Of a stretch of 57,081 nucleotides of DNA, positions 31,040 to 48,685 are shown in pieces; within the stretch, counting starts at the first letter, position 1; each line of letters begins with the position of its first letter. Source of the DNA: Acidimicrobiales bacterium (GTDB lineage: Bacteria > Actinomycetota > Acidimicrobiia > Acidimicrobiales > RAAP-2); the NCBI GenBank assembly GCA_017883045.1, contig JADGOJ010000004.1, forward strand, positions 1-57,081. The letters are read 5' to 3'. Below the pieces are notes generated by a model, which saw only the letters and a list, made by a program, of their open reading frames with translations, was not told the DNA's origin and searched no databases. The translations under genes and the position numbers were made by a program.

Positions 31040-31088
31040 GTTTCCCTCTTCTCTACTGATCTGCACGTCGGTTCGTCCGACATACAGA

Positions 31089-31121
31089 CGCTCCGCCGGG
31101 CAACAAAACCCGAACGGAGCG
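31089..31121 (-). promoter_or_regulatory. Stem-loop in rplC leader (candidate r-protein regulatory leader)
   Basis: Minus CGCTCCG-TT-CGGG-TTTTGTTG-CCCG-G-CGGAGCG: 7 + 4 bp stem, ~50 nt before rplC. Confidence 0.55.
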
Positions 31122-31221
31122 CTCGACTGGTTTGGTCCAGCGTTCCCCTTGCGGGCGACTGAACACTTCTCTTGTACTCCACTGTCCCCAAAGACAGGGC
31201 TATTAACCGTACACCATTCGA

Positions 31222-31249
31222 CCCCGACAGCGCAAAGTCGCTGGCGGGG
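31222..31249 (-). terminator. Candidate hairpin terminator/attenuator after rpsJ
   Basis: Minus CCCCG-C-CAGCG-ACTTTG-CGCTG-T-CGGGG just downstream of the rpsJ stop. Confidence 0.5.
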
Positions 31250-31264
31250 CCGAAGGCGTGCTTA

Positions 31265-31588
31265 CTAGACCTGGCGAATCTTGATCTCGATGTCCACGCC
31301 GGCTGGAAGGTCGAGGCGCTGGAGCGAGTCGACGGTCTTGGCGGTGTGGTCCACGATGTCCAAGAGACGCTTGTGCACGCGCATCTCGAAGTGCTCGCGG
31401 CTGTCCTTGTGCTTGTGCGGCCCGCGAACCACCGTGTAACGGTGCTTCTCGGTCGGCAGCGGCACTGGCCCCTGCACCTTGGCGTTCGTGCGCTCGACCG
31501 TTTGCACGATCTTCGCAGTGGACTGGTCCAGGATGCCGTGGTCGAAGGCCTTCAGCCGGATTCGGATCATCTGTCGGTTGTCGGCCAT
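31265..31588 (-). CDS. rpsJ: 30S ribosomal protein S10
   Basis: [70 protein letters not shown]. Confidence 0.98.
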   Translation of the reverse strand: MADNRQMIRIRLKAFDHGILDQSTAKIVQTVERTNAKVQGPVPLPTEKHRYTVVRGPHKHKDSREHFEMRVHKRLLDIVDHTAKTVDSLQRLDLPAGVDIEIKIRQV

Positions 31589-31595
31589 GGCCTAC

Positions 31596-32783
<1,188 letters not shown>

Positions 32784-32894
32784 TGTCGGGGACTTACTTT
32801 CTGTCTAGTGACGGACCCTCCGCGGGTCCGCCGTGTTTGTTTCGGCCCTCCCCGACGACGGTTTGGACCTTGTTATTGCTGGTTTCCCAGCTTC

Positions 32895-34982
32895 CTACGC
32901 GCCAGTGGCCTTGGCCACGATCTCCTTAGCGATCGAGTCAGGGACTTCAGCGTACGAATGGAACTGCATGGTGTACGTCGCGCGCCCTTGGGTGCGAGAA
33001 CGCAGGTCAGTAGCGTAGCCGAACATGTCGGCCAGAGGAACAAGTGCCTTAATTGCTTGGCTGTTGCCCTTCTGCTCCATGCCCTCGACACGACCGCGCC
33101 GCGACGAAAGGTCGCCGATGACGTCGCCCATGTAGTCCTCGGGGGTGACCACTTCGACGGCCATGATCGGCTCGAGGAGCACGGGGCTGGCGAGGCGGGC
33201 GGCCTTCTTCACCGCGATGGAGCCGGCGATCTTGAAGGCCATCTCCGAGGAGTCGACGTCGTGGTAGCTGCCGTAGGTCAGGCGAACGCGCACGTCCACG
33301 ACCGGGAAGCCGGCGAGCACGCCCGCGGTCAGCGCCTCGGTGATGCCCTGGTTGACCGGCTGGATGTACTCCTTGGGAATGACCCCGCCGGAGATCTCGT
33401 CGACGAACTCGTAGCCGCCACCGGGGCCCGTGGGCTCGAGGGTGATCACGACGTGGCCGTACTGGCCCTTGCCACCGGTCTGGCGCACGTACTTCTCTTC
33501 GACCTTGGTGACGGTCTTGCGGACTGTCTCGCGGTACGCGACCTGGGGCTTGCCCACGTTGGCGTCCACGGCGAACTCGCGCAGCATGCGGTCGACGAGC
33601 ACTTCGAGGTGCAACTCGCCCATTCCCGAGATGATGGTCTGACCGGTCTCCTCGTCGGTGCGCACGCGGAACGTGGGGTCCTCTTCGGAGAGCGAGTAGA
33701 GCGCCTTGCCCAGTTTGTCCTGGTCGGCCTTGGTCTTGGGCTCGACAGCGACGTGGATGACGGGTTCGGGGAACGTGAGCGTCTCGAGCTGGATTGGCTG
33801 GTCGACGGAACTGAGCGTGTCGCCGGTCGTGACCTGCTTCAGACCCACCGCGGCGACGATGTCGCCGGTGCGGATGGTGTCGAGGTCCTCGCGGTTGTTG
33901 GCGTGCATCAAGAGGAGTCGTCCGAGACGCTCCTTCTTCATGCCCTTGGTGGTGTTGAGGACGGTGTCGCCCTTCTCGAGGGTGCCCGAGTACACGCGCA
34001 GGTACGTCAACTTGCCGACGTAGGGGTCGGTCTGGATCTTGAAGGCGAGCGCGGAGAAGGGCTCGTCGTCGGACGGCTTGCGCTCGATGACCTCTTCCTT
34101 GCCCGGCTTGGTGCCCTGGGTGGGGGGTAGGTCGATCGGCGACGGCAGGAAGTCCACGACCGCGTCGAGCATGGGCTGGACGCCCTTGTTCTTGAAGGCC
34201 GAGCCGTTCAGGATCGGCACGCAGAGGCCCTCGAGGGTGCCGCGGCGCAGCGCCGCGCGGATGTCGGCGGTCGCGATCTCCTCGTCGCCCAGGACCTTCT
34301 CCATCAGGTGGTCGTCGAAGGTCGTGAGGATGTCGAGCAGCTTGACGCGGTACTCGGCGGCCTGCTCCCTGTACTCGTCGGGGATGTCGATGACCTCGAC
34401 CTTCTCGCCGTGCTCGTCGTGGTGGATCGTGGCGGTCATCGAGCAGATGTCGATGATGCCCAGGTACCCGCCCTCGGCGCCGATGGGCAGCTGGATCACC
34501 GCGGGGGTGCAGTCCAGGCGGTCCTCGATCATCGCGACGCAGCGGAAGAAGTCCGCGCCGATGCGGTCCATCTTGTTCACGAAGCAGATGCGCGGCACGT
34601 GGTACTTGTTGGCCTGGCGCCAGACGGTCTCGGTCTGGGGCTCGACGCCGGCGACGGCGTCGAACACCGCGACGGCGCCGTCGAGCACGCGCAGCGAACG
34701 CTCCACCTCGACGGTGAAGTCGACGTGGCCCGGAGTGTCGATGATGTTGATGCGGTGGCCGTTCCACTGACAGGTGGTCGCAGCCGAGGTGATGGTGATG
34801 CCGCGCTCCTGCTCCTGGACCATCCAGTCCATGGTCGCGGCACCCTCGTGCACCTCACCGATCTTGTAGTTCTTGCCCGTGTAGAACAAGATGCGCTCGG
34901 TCGTGGTGGTCTTGCCGGCGTCGATGTGCGCCATGATGCCGATATTTCGGACCTTGTCCAGGGGGAATTCACGTGCGGTCAT
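32895..34982 (-). CDS. fusA: Elongation factor G
   Basis: [59 protein letters not shown]. Confidence 0.99.
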   Translation of the reverse strand: MTAREFPLDKVRNIGIMAHIDAGKTTTTERILFYTGKNYKIGEVHEGAATMDWMVQEQERGITITSAATTCQWNGHRINIIDTPGHVDFTVEVERSLRVLDGAVAVFDAVAGVEPQTETVWRQANKYHVPRICFVNKMDRIGADFFRCVAMIEDRLDCTPAVIQLPIGAEGGYLGIIDICSMTATIHHDEHGEKVEVIDIPDEYREQAAEYRVKLLDILTTFDDHLMEKVLGDEEIATADIRAALRRGTLEGLCVPILNGSAFKNKGVQPMLDAVVDFLPSPIDLPPTQGTKPGKEEVIERKPSDDEPFSALAFKIQTDPYVGKLTYLRVYSGTLEKGDTVLNTTKGMKKERLGRLLLMHANNREDLDTIRTGDIVAAVGLKQVTTGDTLSSVDQPIQLETLTFPEPVIHVAVEPKTKADQDKLGKALYSLSEEDPTFRVRTDEETGQTIISGMGELHLEVLVDRMLREFAVDANVGKPQVAYRETVRKTVTKVEEKYVRQTGGKGQYGHVVITLEPTGPGGGYEFVDEISGGVIPKEYIQPVNQGITEALTAGVLAGFPVVDVRVRLTYGSYHDVDSSEMAFKIAGSIAVKKAARLASPVLLEPIMAVEVVTPEDYMGDVIGDLSSRRGRVEGMEQKGNSQAIKALVPLADMFGYATDLRSRTQGRATYTMQFHSYAEVPDSIAKEIVAKATGA

Positions 34983-35000
34983 TTCAATAACTCTCTTTGA

Positions 35001-35471
35001 TTACCAGCGGTAGTGCGCGAAGGCCTTGTTGGACTCGGCCATCTTGGCCATGTCCTCGCGACGCTTCACCGCGGCGCCGACGCCATTGCTGGCGTCGATG
35101 ATCTCATTGGCGAGACGCTCGGCCATGGTCTTCTCGCGACGCTTCTTGGCGAAGTCGGTGAGCCAACGGATGGCCAGCGTCGTCGAACGCCGCGGGCGGA
35201 CCTCGACCGGGACCTGGTAGGTGGTGCCACCGACGCGGCGGCTGCGCACCTCGAGCTCGGGACGGACGTTCTCCAGCGCGCGCTTCAAGGTGGCCACGGG
35301 GTCGGTGCCGGTCTTCTGCTCGACCTGCTCGAGGGCGGTGTAGACGATGCGCTCGGCGATGGTGCGCTTGCCGCGCTCGAGGATCTTGTTGGTCACCTGG
35401 GTGACGAGGACCGACTTGTAGATCGGGTCGACGGGCACTTCACGACGGACGGCGGGACCCTTACGAGGCAT
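35001..35471 (-). CDS. rpsG: 30S ribosomal protein S7
   Basis: [58 protein letters not shown]. Confidence 0.98.
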   Translation of the reverse strand: MPRKGPAVRREVPVDPIYKSVLVTQVTNKILERGKRTIAERIVYTALEQVEQKTGTDPVATLKRALENVRPELEVRSRRVGGTTYQVPVEVRPRRSTTLAIRWLTDFAKKRREKTMAERLANEIIDASNGVGAAVKRREDMAKMAESNKAFAHYRW

Positions 35472-35842
35472 TACTTCTCCCTTTTCGCACCGTAGCGGCT
35501 ACGGGCTTGCTTGCGGTCGCGCACACCGGAGGTGTCGAGCGCGCCGCGGATGATCTTGTAACGCACACCCGGGAGGTCCTTCACACGTCCCCCACGCACG
35601 AGCACGATCGAGTGCTCCTGGAGGTTGTGGCCGACGCCGGGGATGTAGGCGGTGACTTCGACGCCCGAGGTGAGCCGGACACGGGCGACCTTTCGCAGCG
35701 CGGAGTTCGGCTTCTTGGGCGTGACCGTGTGGACGCGGGTGCAGACACCACGACGCTGCGGGGCCCCCTTCAGGGCCGGCGTCTTGGTCTTGGATACCTT
35801 GTCCTGTCGACCCTTTCGGACCAACTGTGCAATTGTGGGCAC
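35471..35842 (-). CDS. rpsL: 30S ribosomal protein S12 (GTG start)
   Basis: [57 protein letters not shown]. Confidence 0.98.
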   Translation of the reverse strand: MPTIAQLVRKGRQDKVSKTKTPALKGAPQRRGVCTRVHTVTPKKPNSALRKVARVRLTSGVEVTAYIPGVGHNLQEHSIVLVRGGRVKDLPGVRYKIIRGALDTSGVRDRKQARSRYGAKREK

Positions 35843-35908
35843 GCGGAACCTCTTCTAGTTGAACTTCGTTCTTGGAACGTGCCAGTGACATCGGCACGCG
35901 GACTGTCT

Positions 35909-35938
35909 ATCCTACGACAAACAACCTAATGACGGCAA
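35909..35938 (-). promoter_or_regulatory. Candidate rpsL (str operon) promoter
   Basis: Minus TTGCCG-N18-TAGGAT. Confidence 0.55.
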
Positions 35939-35941
35939 GCC

Positions 35942-35968
35942 CGCCACCGACCACGGGGGCCGGTGGCG
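35942..35968 (-). terminator. Hairpin terminator candidate downstream of rpoC
   Basis: CGCCACCG-11-CGGTGGCG perfect 8-bp stem 7 nt after the rpoC stop; no U-tract. Confidence 0.55.
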
Positions 35969-35975
35969 AACCTGG

Positions 35976-43687
<7,712 letters not shown>

Positions 43688-43806
43688 CGGACTATCCTCC
43701 GTGTAAGTGGGTGGCTACTACAGGCTGTTCCCATGGCCAAGTGCAAAACGGCGTCAGGGGATGACAAAGTTGAGTGCAGGGACACGGTCTTTCAACTCTA
43801 GTGGCT

Positions 43807-43842
43807 CCGACGGGGAATGCGCAAATAGCGCTCCCCTGTCGG
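43807..43842 (-). promoter_or_regulatory. Large stem-loop in rpoB 5' UTR
   Basis: Minus CCGAC-A-GGGGA-GCGC-TATTT-GCGC-AT-TCCCC-GTCGG nested pairing. Confidence 0.5.
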
Positions 43843-43873
43843 GGACACGCGGCCGTCGAAGTCGGTTGCGCTC

Positions 43874-43902
43874 ACCCTAGGCAGGTTCTGGGTCGAGGTC
43901 AA
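43874..43902 (-). promoter_or_regulatory. Candidate rpoBC promoter
   Basis: Minus TTGACC-N17-TAGGGT in the 283-bp rplL-rpoB intergenic region. Confidence 0.6.
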
Positions 43903-43923
43903 GTACCCCGTGACCGAGGAGTT

Positions 43924-43949
43924 GCCCCGACCGGCGGACCGGCCGGGGC
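43924..43949 (-). terminator. rplL-rpoB intergenic attenuator hairpin
   Basis: Minus GCCCCGGCCGG-TCCG-CCGGTCGGGGC: 11 bp with one G.U pair; 21 nt after the rplL stop. Confidence 0.6.
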
Positions 43950-43970
43950 TCCTGTCCAAAAACGTTGGAA

Positions 43971-44366
43971 CTACTTGACTTCCACCGTGGCGCCAGCGGC
44001 CTCGAGGGACGCCTTGGCCTTGTCGGCGTCAGCCTTCGAGACCTTCTCCAGGACGGGCTTGGGGGCTCCGTCGACGAGGTCCTTGGCTTCCTTCAGACCC
44101 AGGCTGGTGAGTGAACGCACTTCCTTGATCACCTGGATCTTCTTCTCGCCGCCGGCCACCAGGATGACGTCGTAGTCGCTCTTCTCTTCAACGGCGCCAG
44201 CCTCGGCACCGCCGCCGCCAGCGGCAGCGGGCGCGGCAACGGCCACGGGGGCCGCGGCAGTCACGCCGAACTTCTCCTCGAACTCCTTCAGCAGTTCGCT
44301 CAGCTCGATGACGGAAAGCTCAGCGATGCCGTCGAGGATCTGCTCCTTGGTAAGGGTTGCAGCCAT
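43971..44366 (-). CDS. rplL: 50S ribosomal protein L7/L12
   Basis: [45 protein letters not shown]...[27 protein letters not shown]. Confidence 0.98.
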   Translation of the reverse strand: MAATLTKEQILDGIAELSVIELSELLKEFEEKFGVTAAAPVAVAAPAAAGGGGAEAGAVEEKSDYDVILVAGGEKKIQVIKEVRSLTSLGLKEAKDLVDGAPKPVLEKVSKADADKAKASLEAAGATVEVK

Positions 44367-44410
44367 GGTGATTCCTTTCTCTTCTTAGTTTCGGTACTGC
44401 GTTGGTGTGG

Positions 44411-45133
44411 TTATTCGGCCGGTTCGCTCGCGGCGTCCTCTGCAGGAGCCTCGGTGGTTTCGGCCTCGGGCTCGGCCACGGGGGCCTCCTCCTCGACCGC
44501 GACCTCCGCGACAACTGCCGCGGCGTCGTCGCTCGCTGCGGGTGCAGCTTCCTCGACCCCGGCCGGAATCTCGGCGGCTTCCTCGACCTCGACGTCGGCG
44601 GGAGCGGCAACGCCGCCCTTGCTTTCGAGAAGGGCCGAGAGGCCGTAGGCGAAGTTTTGCGGGACGGCCTTCAACAGGCCCGCCATCGTGCGAAGCGGTG
44701 AGGCCAACAGTCCGGCCAGCTGCGCGAGGAGCACGTCGCGACTCGGCAGGTCGGCCAAGGCGCTCAGGTCCTTCGTCGACAGGAGCTTGCCGTCGGTGAC
44801 GCCGCCCTTGACGATCAACTTGGGGGACTCCTTGGCGAAGTCGCGAAGGGCCTTGGCAACGGCCGAGACGTCGCCGTCGACGAAGGCGATCGCCGTGGGT
44901 CCCTGGAGGAACTCGCTGATCGGCTCGACCGACGTGCCCGAGATGGCGCGCAGCACCAGGGTGTTCTTGAAGACCTTGTAGTCAGCGCCCAGCGTGCGCA
45001 GTTGACGACGCAGCCTCGAGATCTGCGAGACGGTGAGGCCCCGGTACTCGGTTACGACCGCCGTGGACGTGCCGGCGACCTTGGACTTGACCTCGTCGAC
45101 GGTGGCGACCTTGTCGGGACGGACCTTGCTCAT
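44411..45133 (-). CDS. rplJ: 50S ribosomal protein L10 with acidic Ala/Glu-rich C-terminal tail
   Basis: MSKVRPDKVATVDEVKSKVAGTSTAVVTEYRGLTVSQISRLRRQLR...; tail EVEEAAEIPAGVEEAAPAASDD.... Confidence 0.97.
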   Translation of the reverse strand: MSKVRPDKVATVDEVKSKVAGTSTAVVTEYRGLTVSQISRLRRQLRTLGADYKVFKNTLVLRAISGTSVEPISEFLQGPTAIAFVDGDVSAVAKALRDFAKESPKLIVKGGVTDGKLLSTKDLSALADLPSRDVLLAQLAGLLASPLRTMAGLLKAVPQNFAYGLSALLESKGGVAAPADVEVEEAAEIPAGVEEAAPAASDDAAAVVAEVAVEEEAPVAEPEAETTEAPAEDAASEPAE

Positions 45134-45148
45134 ACTGACTCCTTCACC

Positions 45149-45178
45149 GGATGCCGCCCGGTACGGGCCTGGACATCC
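45149..45178 (-). promoter_or_regulatory. Stem-loop in rplJ (L10) leader near RBS
   Basis: Minus GGATG-tccag-GCCCG-tac-CGGGC-gg-CATCC; location matches L10 autoregulatory leaders. Confidence 0.5.
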
Positions 45179-45308
45179 AAGCGAACGAGTCCGCGAACGG
45201 AACTCGAACTCCTCGTCAGGCGGACCCTGAGGCCACTTATGCGCGAGCGCACCGGATGTCTTCGGCGTTCTTCAAAATCTGTGGCACCGACTTCGTGCGC
45301 GGTAGTAC

Positions 45309-45338
45309 ATCGTAGTGACGCGGCCCAGACCGCGTCAA
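45309..45338 (-). promoter_or_regulatory. Candidate rplJ-rplL promoter with 7-bp inverted repeat between hexamers
   Basis: Minus TTGACG-N18-TACGAT; GACGCGG-6-CCGCGTC at 45317-45336. Confidence 0.55.
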
Positions 45339-45342
45339 AACG

Positions 45343-46059
45343 CTAGGCGGAGGCCAGGACCTCGTCGGTCTCCTTGGTACGCGCCGGGTCGATCTTGACC
45401 CCGGGGCCCATGGTCGACGACACGGTGACGCTCAAGAGGTAGCGGCCCTTGGCACTGGCGGGCTTGACGCGCACGATCTCGTCGATGACGGCTTGCACGT
45501 TGCGCACCAAATCCTCGCGGCTGAAGCTCACCTTGCCGACGCGCAACTGCACGTTGCCGATCTTGTCGGTGCGGTACTCGACGCGCCCACCCTTGAACTC
45601 GGTGACGGCCTTGGCGACGTCCATCGTGACGGTGCCGGTCTTGGGGTTGGGCATCAGACCACGTGGTCCGAGCACCCGACCGAGGCCCCCGACCTGGCCC
45701 ATCAGGTCCGGGGTGGCGATGGCCACGTCGAAGTCGAGGAATCCACCGGCGACCTTGGCGACGAGGTCGTCAGCACCGACGACGTCGGCACCGGCGTCGC
45801 GCGCGGCCTGCGCGGCCTCGCCGGCGGCGAAGACCGCCACGCGGTTGGTCTTGCCCGTGCCCGCGGGCAACGAGAGCGTGCCGCGCACGATCTGCTCGGC
45901 CTTGCGCGGGTCGACGCCGAGGCGGATCGCCAGCTCGACGGTCTCGTCGAACTTGGCGCTCGCCAGGTTCTTCACCTTGTCCAGCGCCTCGGTGATCGTG
46001 AGGAGCTCCTCGCGGTCGACCTGTGCGAGGGCGTTCCTGTAGTTCTTGCCGTGCTTCAC
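45343..46059 (-). CDS. rplA: 50S ribosomal protein L1
   Basis: [61 protein letters not shown]. Confidence 0.98.
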   Translation of the reverse strand: MKHGKNYRNALAQVDREELLTITEALDKVKNLASAKFDETVELAIRLGVDPRKAEQIVRGTLSLPAGTGKTNRVAVFAAGEAAQAARDAGADVVGADDLVAKVAGGFLDFDVAIATPDLMGQVGGLGRVLGPRGLMPNPKTGTVTMDVAKAVTEFKGGRVEYRTDKIGNVQLRVGKVSFSREDLVRNVQAVIDEIVRVKPASAKGRYLLSVTVSSTMGPGVKIDPARTKETDEVLASA

Positions 46060-46068
46060 TGTTCTCTC

Positions 46069-46494
46069 CTAGCCCGCCACCGAGATGCCCATCGATCGGG
46101 CGGTGCCCGCGACTTGCAGCTTGGCCATCTCGAGGTCTTCGGTGTTGAGGTCCTTCAACTTGGTCTTGGCGATCTCTTCGATCTGGTCCATGGTCACGGT
46201 CGCCACCATCTCACGACCGGCGAGCTTCGCGCCCTTGGCGACACCCGCGGCCTGGCGCAACAGCACCGGGGTCGGCGGGGTCTTCAGGACGAACGAGAAC
46301 GAGCGGTCGTCGTAGATCGTGATGTCCACGGGGATGACCGTGCCCTTCATCGACTCGGTCGCCGCGTTGTACTGCTTGCAGAACTCCATCGTCTGGATGC
46401 CGTGCGGCCCGAGCGCGGTGCCCACCGGTGGCGCGGGGGTGGCCCCGCCCGCCTCGAGCTGAATCTTCACTACTGTGACAACCTTCTTGGCCAT
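46069..46494 (-). CDS. rplK: 50S ribosomal protein L11
   Basis: [47 protein letters not shown]. Confidence 0.98.
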   Translation of the reverse strand: MAKKVVTVVKIQLEAGGATPAPPVGTALGPHGIQTMEFCKQYNAATESMKGTVIPVDITIYDDRSFSFVLKTPPTPVLLRQAAGVAKGAKLAGREMVATVTMDQIEEIAKTKLKDLNTEDLEMAKLQVAGTARSMGISVAG

Positions 46495-46517
46495 GGCCTT
46501 CTCCTTACACCAGTTCT

Positions 46518-47192
46518 CTAGAGCTTCGTGACCTGGGTGAAGTCGAGCTCCACCGGGGTCTCACGTCCGAAGATGTCGACGAGCACCTTGACCTTGAGCT
46601 GGTCTTCGTTGATCTCGGCCACGTGGCCCGAGAACGTCGCGAACGGTCCGGTCTTGATCTGGACCGTGTCGTTGACCTCGAACTCGTGGGTGGGCATGCG
46701 ACGCTTCGCGGTCGGCTGCTCCACGCCCTCGACGTGGGGGCGGATGATGTTGTCGACCTCGCGGCGGGTCAGCGCCGTCGGGCGCGTCTTCTCGGCGCCC
46801 ACGAAGCCGGTCACGCCGGGGGTCGAGCCGATGACGTAGAAGATCTCGGGATCCGGCTCGCAGCGGATCAGCAGGTAGCTCGGGAACATGCGCTTGGAGA
46901 CGGTGACCTTCTTGCCCGACTTGAACTCGGTGACGTCCTCTTCGGGTAAGTAGATCTGGTAGATCTGGTCGCCCAACTCGCGGCTCTTGATGATGTTGTT
47001 CAGCGCGCCGATTACCTTCTGCTCGTGACCGGCGAAGGTGTGCACGATGTACCAACGGCCCGGCAGGTCGTAGGCGCTCTCGGCGACGGGCTCTTCCTCG
47101 AGGCCGTCGTCGAGAATCGTGACGTCGAGGATCTCGTCATCGCCGGCCACTTCGTCGTTCTCTGGATTCACTGGGGTCTCGATGTCGCTCAT
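46518..47192 (-). CDS. nusG: Transcription termination/antitermination protein NusG with acidic N-terminal extension
   Basis: [66 protein letters not shown]. Confidence 0.97.
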   Translation of the reverse strand: MSDIETPVNPENDEVAGDDEILDVTILDDGLEEEPVAESAYDLPGRWYIVHTFAGHEQKVIGALNNIIKSRELGDQIYQIYLPEEDVTEFKSGKKVTVSKRMFPSYLLIRCEPDPEIFYVIGSTPGVTGFVGAEKTRPTALTRREVDNIIRPHVEGVEQPTAKRRMPTHEFEVNDTVQIKTGPFATFSGHVAEINEDQLKVKVLVDIFGRETPVELDFTQVTKL

Positions 47193-47199
47193 GGTGGCC

Positions 47200-47496
47200 T
47201 TACTTCTGGAAGAGGAACGTGACGAACTTCGAGAAGCCGTAGCCGAGGCCGAAGATCAACAGGGACATGAAGACGAGCACGAAGAAGACGATGGTCGTGT
47301 AGTTGATGACCTCGGGGCGGGTGGGCCAGGCGACCTGGCGCATCTCCTCGCGGATCTCGCGGATGAACTGGGCGGGCTTCGTGCGCTGACTACGGCGGCG
47401 CTGGACGTCCTGCGTCGAGGTGCGACGTGACGCGGGGGCGCCGTCGGCGCCCACCTGTCCCTGTCGCTGCATCATCCGCTTCTGTTCGCGATTCAT
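47200..47496 (-). CDS. secE: Preprotein translocase subunit SecE
   Basis: FIREIREEMRQVAWPTRPEVINYTTIVFFVLVFMSLLIFGLGYGFSKFV; adjacent to nusG. Confidence 0.95.
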   Translation of the reverse strand: MNREQKRMMQRQGQVGADGAPASRRTSTQDVQRRRSQRTKPAQFIREIREEMRQVAWPTRPEVINYTTIVFFVLVFMSLLIFGLGYGFSKFVTFLFQK

Positions 47497-47548
47497 CTCA
47501 CGTCTCTCGTTCGCACTTCACATCATTTCGCCGAAAAAACTCTTCGAG

Positions 47549-47621
47549 CAGGGCAGGAGGGACTCGAACCCCCAACCACCGGTTTTGGAGACCGGTGCTC
47601 TACCAATTGAGCCACTGCCCT
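47549..47621 (-). tRNA. trnW: tRNA-Trp (CCA anticodon)
   Basis: AGGGCAGTGGCTCAATTGGTAGAGCACCGGTCTCCAAAACCGGTGGTTGGGGGTTCGAGTCCCTCCTGCCCTG cloverleaf. Confidence 0.97.
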
Positions 47622-47645
47622 TCGTGACCACTCACCAAACTTCAT

Positions 47646-47678
47646 GGGTGGCCGTAAGGAAGATAAATCTTACCACCC
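47646..47678 (-). other. Stem-loop between rpmG and tRNA-Trp
   Basis: Minus GGGTGGTAAG...CTTA-CGG-CCACCC. Confidence 0.4.
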
Positions 47679-47695
47679 TCGCCGAGGGATGTCCC

Positions 47696-47860
47696 CTAGC
47701 GGGTCTCCTTGTGCAGGGTGTGCTTGCGCTCCCACTGGCAGTACTTGGACATCTCGATGCGCTCGCGGTCGTTGACCTTGTTCTTCATCGTGATGTAGTT
47801 GCGCCGCTTGCACGCCTCACAGGCCAGGGTCACCTGTACTCGCTTCTCGTTCTTCGCCAT
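47696..47860 (-). CDS. rpmG: 50S ribosomal protein L33
   Basis: Not in ORF track; [54 protein letters not shown]. Confidence 0.96.
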   Translation of the reverse strand: MAKNEKRVQVTLACEACKRRNYITMKNKVNDRERIEMSKYCQWERKHTLHKETR

Positions 47861-47916
47861 CGTTCTCTCCTCATCGTCACTGCGTTCACTGCGTGGACCC
47901 TGCTGGTCCTGCCTGG

Positions 47917-47990
47917 TAGCGGCGGCGGGAGTCGAACCCGCGACACCACGATTATGAGCCGTGTGCTCTAACCACCTGAGCTACGCCGCC
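47917..47990 (-). tRNA. trnM: tRNA-Met (CAT anticodon, elongator-like); CCA encoded
   Basis: GGCGGCGTAGCTCAGGTGGTTAGAGCACACGGCTCATAATCGTGGTGTCGCGGGTTCGACTCCCGCCGCCGCTA then CCA. Confidence 0.95.
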
Positions 47991-47995
47991 TGGCG

Positions 47996-48067
<72 letters not shown>

Positions 48068-48151
48068 TTTCGCGTCACAATAGACGCGGAGGGGAATTCT
48101 ACTCTGCCTTTGGCCGGTCGTTCCAACCGGCCGCGGGTACCCTTGACTCTC

Positions 48152-48685
48152 ATGAGAACTCGCCTGGTGGAATTGGCCGACGCTCGAGCGCTCATGAACA
48201 TCTACAACCCCGAGGTTATCGAGACCACGGTGAGTTTCGACCTCGTGCCGAGGACCCTGGCCCGCCAGGAGGATTGGATCCGGGCTCACATGGCCGCATA
48301 CCCCTGCATCGTGGCGCTGAACGACGACGACGAAGTCGGCGAACTGGGCGCCCGGGGCGAGAGAATCATCGGTTTTGCCGTCGTCTCACCCTTCCGCGAC
48401 CGCCCCGCCTACGCCACGACGGTCGAGAACTCGGTCTACGTCCACCGCCAGGCGCGCGGCCGGGGCGTTGGCGAGGTGCTGCTGCGCGAACTGGTCGCCA
48501 CCGCGGGTGAATCGGGCTTCCATTCGCTGATCGCCAGGATCGTCGGAGAGAACGACGGTTCGATCCGGCTGCACGAGAAGTGCGGATTCACCCTGGTCGG
48601 GACCGAAATCGAGGTGGGCCGCAAGCACGGCCACTGGCTCGACGTGGTCGAGTACCAGTACGTGATCCCCAACCAGCGGAGCTAG
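48152..48685 (+). CDS. GNAT N-acetyltransferase (phosphinothricin acetyltransferase-like)
   Basis: ALMNIYNPEVIETTVSFDLVPRT...ENSVYVHRQARGRGVGEVLLRELVATAGESGFHSLIARIVGENDGSIRLHEKCGFTLVG. Confidence 0.9.
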   Translation: MRTRLVELADARALMNIYNPEVIETTVSFDLVPRTLARQEDWIRAHMAAYPCIVALNDDDEVGELGARGERIIGFAVVSPFRDRPAYATTVENSVYVHRQARGRGVGEVLLRELVATAGESGFHSLIARIVGENDGSIRLHEKCGFTLVGTEIEVGRKHGHWLDVVEYQYVIPNQRS

